From Astrobacterium formosum (GTDB lineage: Bacteria; Pseudomonadota; Alphaproteobacteria; Rhizobiales; Xanthobacteraceae): 34,524 nt of DNA. Of the stretch, positions 32,426 to 34,524 are shown in pieces. The DNA lies in NCBI GenBank assembly GCA_030848545.1, contig JAVDCA010000010.1:164574-199097 (forward strand), written 5' to 3'. Positions within the stretch are counted from its first letter, which is position 1. Every line of letters begins with the position of its first letter. A program made the translations under genes and the position numbers. Below the pieces are notes generated by a model. The model was not told the origin of the DNA. It made no database searches and was given only the letters and a program-made list of their open reading frames with translations.

Positions 32426-32571
32426 GTCCGCCTCCGATCCACATTCATGCGCTTGCGCCTAAGGCAATTCCCGATCGGGGGAAAGGGCCTTGCGGCCGGC
32501 GCGCCCCACCCCGCGACAGTCGCCGGATTTGCGTCCATGATGCTTAGCGATCCGCCCGCGAACGAGCCCCC

Positions 32572-33330
32572 ATGATCGAAGCCCTTCGCACCGCCCGCGC
32601 CGTGCTGCGCTCGCTGCGCCTCTACTATGGCGACCGGCCGCGCCGGCAGGCGATGGCCGCGCTCTATTCCGACTTCGTGGGCCCGGGCGATCTCGTCTTC
32701 GACATCGGCGCCCATGTGGGCGACCGGGTGGCGGCCTTCCGGGCTCTCGGCGCCCGCGTCGTCGCCGTCGAGCCGCAGCCCGCCATCGCCCGCGTGTTGA
32801 GGCTGATCTACGGCCGCGACCGGCAAGTCACGCTCGTGCAGGCCGCGGTCGGTCGGGCGAGCGGCGAGGCCGAACTCATGCTCAATGTCGACAATCCCAC
32901 AGTCTCGACCATGTCGGATGCATTCGTCCGTGCGGCGACGGGCAGCATCGGCTGGGACGGGCAGCACTGGGCCGGCCGCCTTCGTGTTCCGGTGACGACG
33001 CTCGACGCCTTGATCGCCGAACATGGATCGCCCGCCTTCATCAAGATCGACGTGGAGGGTTTCGAGGCCGAGGTTCTCTCCGGGTTGACGGCGCCGGTTC
33101 CGGCCCTGTCGTTCGAGTTCACCACCATCCAGCGGGAGGTCGCGGCCGCCTGTCTCGAACGTTGCGTGGCGCTCGGATTGACGCGCTTCGGCGCCGCGCT
33201 CGGCGAGAGCCAGACGATGACGCATCGCACGTGGATCGATGCGCAGGAGATGCGCGCCTGGATCCTGTCCCTGCCGCACACCGCGAATTCCGGCGACATC
33301 TATGCGGTGGGACCGGGCCTGCTCCCATAA
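32572..33330 (+). CDS. FkbM family SAM-dependent methyltransferase
   Basis: A 252-residue class I methyltransferase of the FkbM family, which O-methylates sugars or other hydroxyl groups. The SAM site is LVFDIGAHVGDRVAAFRALG with the acidic VVAVEPQP after it. The FkbM-specific segment VTTLDALIAEHG and then FIKIDVEGFEAEVLSGL is clear. It is divergent from the BchC-like dehydrogenase, with 146 bases between starts that could hold a shared promoter. The acceptor is unknown. A link with surface glycans or with the glycosyltransferase cluster is only possible. Confidence 0.9.
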   Translation: MIEALRTARAVLRSLRLYYGDRPRRQAMAALYSDFVGPGDLVFDIGAHVGDRVAAFRALGARVVAVEPQPAIARVLRLIYGRDRQVTLVQAAVGRASGEAELMLNVDNPTVSTMSDAFVRAATGSIGWDGQHWAGRLRVPVTTLDALIAEHGSPAFIKIDVEGFEAEVLSGLTAPVPALSFEFTTIQREVAAACLERCVALGLTRFGAALGESQTMTHRTWIDAQEMRAWILSLPHTANSGDIYAVGPGLLP

Positions 33331-33411
33331 GACGAAATGTGCCGCCACAAGTCTAATATCGTGTGTGACGCAACGGCATAATGAATAAATACTGGTGGTT
33401 TTCCGACCAAT

Positions 33412-33429
33412 CTTAAACGTTGATTTAAG
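33412..33429. promoter_or_regulatory. Small inverted repeat upstream of the NIT-domain gene
   Basis: CTTAAA (33412-33417) and TTTAAG (33424-33429) are separated by six bases in an AT-rich leader. It could be a regulator site, but nothing links it to a known protein. Confidence 0.35.
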
Positions 33430-33471
33430 TGCCGAGCATTTATTCCGAAAGGAGAACACCGGGAGTAAATC

Positions 33472-34524
33472 ATGCTGCGCTTGAAATTCTCACATTTGAG
33501 ATTCTCGCAACTGCTCGTCGTCATCGTGCTCATCCCTGTCCTGGCGATGGCACTGTTCGCCGGCAGCATGACCTACGAGAGCTGGACCAGATACTCCAAT
33601 CTCCAGAGGTCGGAGTCGCTTTTGCGCCTGGCCGTTGCGGCTGGTCGCCTCGGCCTTCTCGGTCTGCCGCGGGAAGGCGGAGCCTCGCGCGACTTTCTCG
33701 CCACCGGCGACAGAGTGGCACTCGAAGCGGCTCGCCAGAATACCGACAAGCTCTATCGCGAGTTGAAGGAAACGGCGGCCGCGGGCGGCGTCGCCGACGT
33801 CGCGAGCCAAACCTATCTGCGCAATATCGACGAGGGAATGCGCCAGTCGTTCACCCAGTTCCGCAGCCGGGTCGATGCCAAGACGGCGCAGGCCTCGGAA
33901 GTGGCGCCCGTACTGAACCCGATCACCACCAGCGCCTTCGATCTCGTCAGCCGCGCCGGCGCGATCGCCGGCGACGCCGAACTTTCGCGGCGCATATCCG
34001 CGCTCTATGCGACGCTCCAGTTCGCTGACGGTGTTTTCCTGCAGCGAGGTTTCATCCAGCTTTCGCTCCAGGACGGCAAGCTGGCGACGACGCCTCTGCT
34101 GTTGTTCGCCAAAGGCACGACCATGCAGGCGAGCTTCAAGAAGCTGTTCCTCGAACTCGCGCCGGAGCAGGTGATCGCCAAATACAAGTCATTCTACGAC
34201 GCCAACGACAAGGCGCTGGGGGAGATCCAGGCGTTCGTCGCCGCCAATGCCGGCAAGCCGGCGGAGGCGGCGATGAAAAGCCGGTGGAACGACCTCAACC
34301 GCCAGCAGAGCGCGCTCGTGGGCGAACTCGGCGGCAGCCTCATGGAGATCATTTCCGCCGATGCCGCCGCCATGACCTCCGTCGCCTGGCGCGACACCAT
34401 CGTCTTGCTGGCCGTTGCGATCGCGGCATTCGCCGTCGTTCTGCTGCTCGGCCGACAGGTCCTGCGCACCGTGCGCGCATTGATCGGCGGTCTCGTCCAC
34501 ACGATGGAAGAGTTGCGCGAGGGT
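33472..34524 (+). CDS. NIT-domain transmembrane sensor, 5' part (3' end beyond window)
   Basis: An open frame from ATG 33472 runs 351 codons to the end of the window. TM1 is at about residues 13-33 (QLLVVIVLIPVLAMALF). The periplasmic part resembles a nitrate/nitrite-sensing NIT domain, with AGRLGLLGLPREGGASRDFL followed by long helices. TM2 is at about 309-328 (TIVLLAVAIAAFAVVLLLG), and a HAMP-like helix starts at RTVRALIGGLVHTMEELREG. The output domain is cut off, so a chemoreceptor, histidine kinase or cyclase are all possible. A chemoreceptor is most common for this arrangement in alphaproteobacteria. GGGAG at 33461-33465 is spaced properly for this ATG. Confidence 0.85.
   Translation, partial: MLRLKFSHLRFSQLLVVIVLIPVLAMALFAGSMTYESWTRYSNLQRSESLLRLAVAAGRLGLLGLPREGGASRDFLATGDRVALEAARQNTDKLYRELKETAAAGGVADVASQTYLRNIDEGMRQSFTQFRSRVDAKTAQASEVAPVLNPITTSAFDLVSRAGAIAGDAELSRRISALYATLQFADGVFLQRGFIQLSLQDGKLATTPLLLFAKGTTMQASFKKLFLELAPEQVIAKYKSFYDANDKALGEIQAFVAANAGKPAEAAMKSRWNDLNRQQSALVGELGGSLMEIISADAAAMTSVAWRDTIVLLAVAIAAFAVVLLLGRQVLRTVRALIGGLVHTMEELREG

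Overview
The window looks like chromosome from a high-GC alphaproteobacterium, most likely of the order Hyphomicrobiales (Rhizobiales). Evidence for this is the strong third-position GC bias, rhizobial-type gene order around a divergent pterin-synthase gene, and several intergenic palindromic repeats of the kind common in Bradyrhizobium and Rhodopseudomonas relatives. The genus cannot be named from sequence alone. No tRNA, rRNA, CRISPR, phage or IS element was seen.

Layout. (1) 2-3754: the end of a peptide/glutathione-type ABC importer (permease and fused double ATPase), then a YghU-type glutathione transferase. (2) 3776-5094: an unrecognised gene and a repeat-bearing gap. (3) 5095-9398: GTP cyclohydrolase II with an extra N-terminal domain, a stand-alone RibD-type reductase, a SAM methyltransferase, a GT4 glycosyltransferase and a QueD/PTPS-fold protein that lacks the catalytic residues. 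An AraC regulator follows at 9618-10589. (4) 11418-14306: a chemoreceptor and a duplicated membrane protein. (5) 14522-20985: a GntR/FCD regulator divergent from a TRAP transporter (dctQMP), an amidohydrolase-2 lactonase-like enzyme and a homoserine-dehydrogenase-like/SAF oxidoreductase. (6) 21075-31414: an acid-sugar locus with otnK, otnI, otnC and a second FCD regulator on the minus strand, and pdxA2, a tripartite tricarboxylate transporter (tctCBA), an L-2-keto-3-deoxyarabonate-dehydratase-like enzyme and an aldo/keto reductase on the plus strand. (7) 31445-34524: a zinc-less BchC-like dehydrogenase, an FkbM methyltransferase and the start of a NIT-domain sensor.

How the genes fit together. 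Regions 5 and 6 read as uptake and catabolism of four- and five-carbon sugar acids or their lactones. Two carboxylate importers supply substrate, a lactonase opens rings, a dehydrogenase makes the 2-oxo acid, and OtnI/OtnK/OtnC would convert 2-oxo-tetronate to dihydroxyacetone phosphate. PdxA2 and the AraD-like dehydratase would handle other acids. The usual first dehydrogenases (LtnD, DenD) are missing from the window, so the SAF oxidoreductase at 19591 is a candidate replacement. Both regulators have clear palindromic operators in their divergent promoters.

Region 3 is the best candidate for an undescribed system. Two riboflavin-type enzymes sit with a methyltransferase, a glycosyltransferase and a PTPS-fold protein that cannot use the standard PTPS chemistry. 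No FMN riboswitch was seen. The enzyme set suggests a modified, glycosylated pterin- or flavin-precursor-derived molecule. The dehydrogenase at 31445 may belong to the same pathway, although here it lies 22 kb away.
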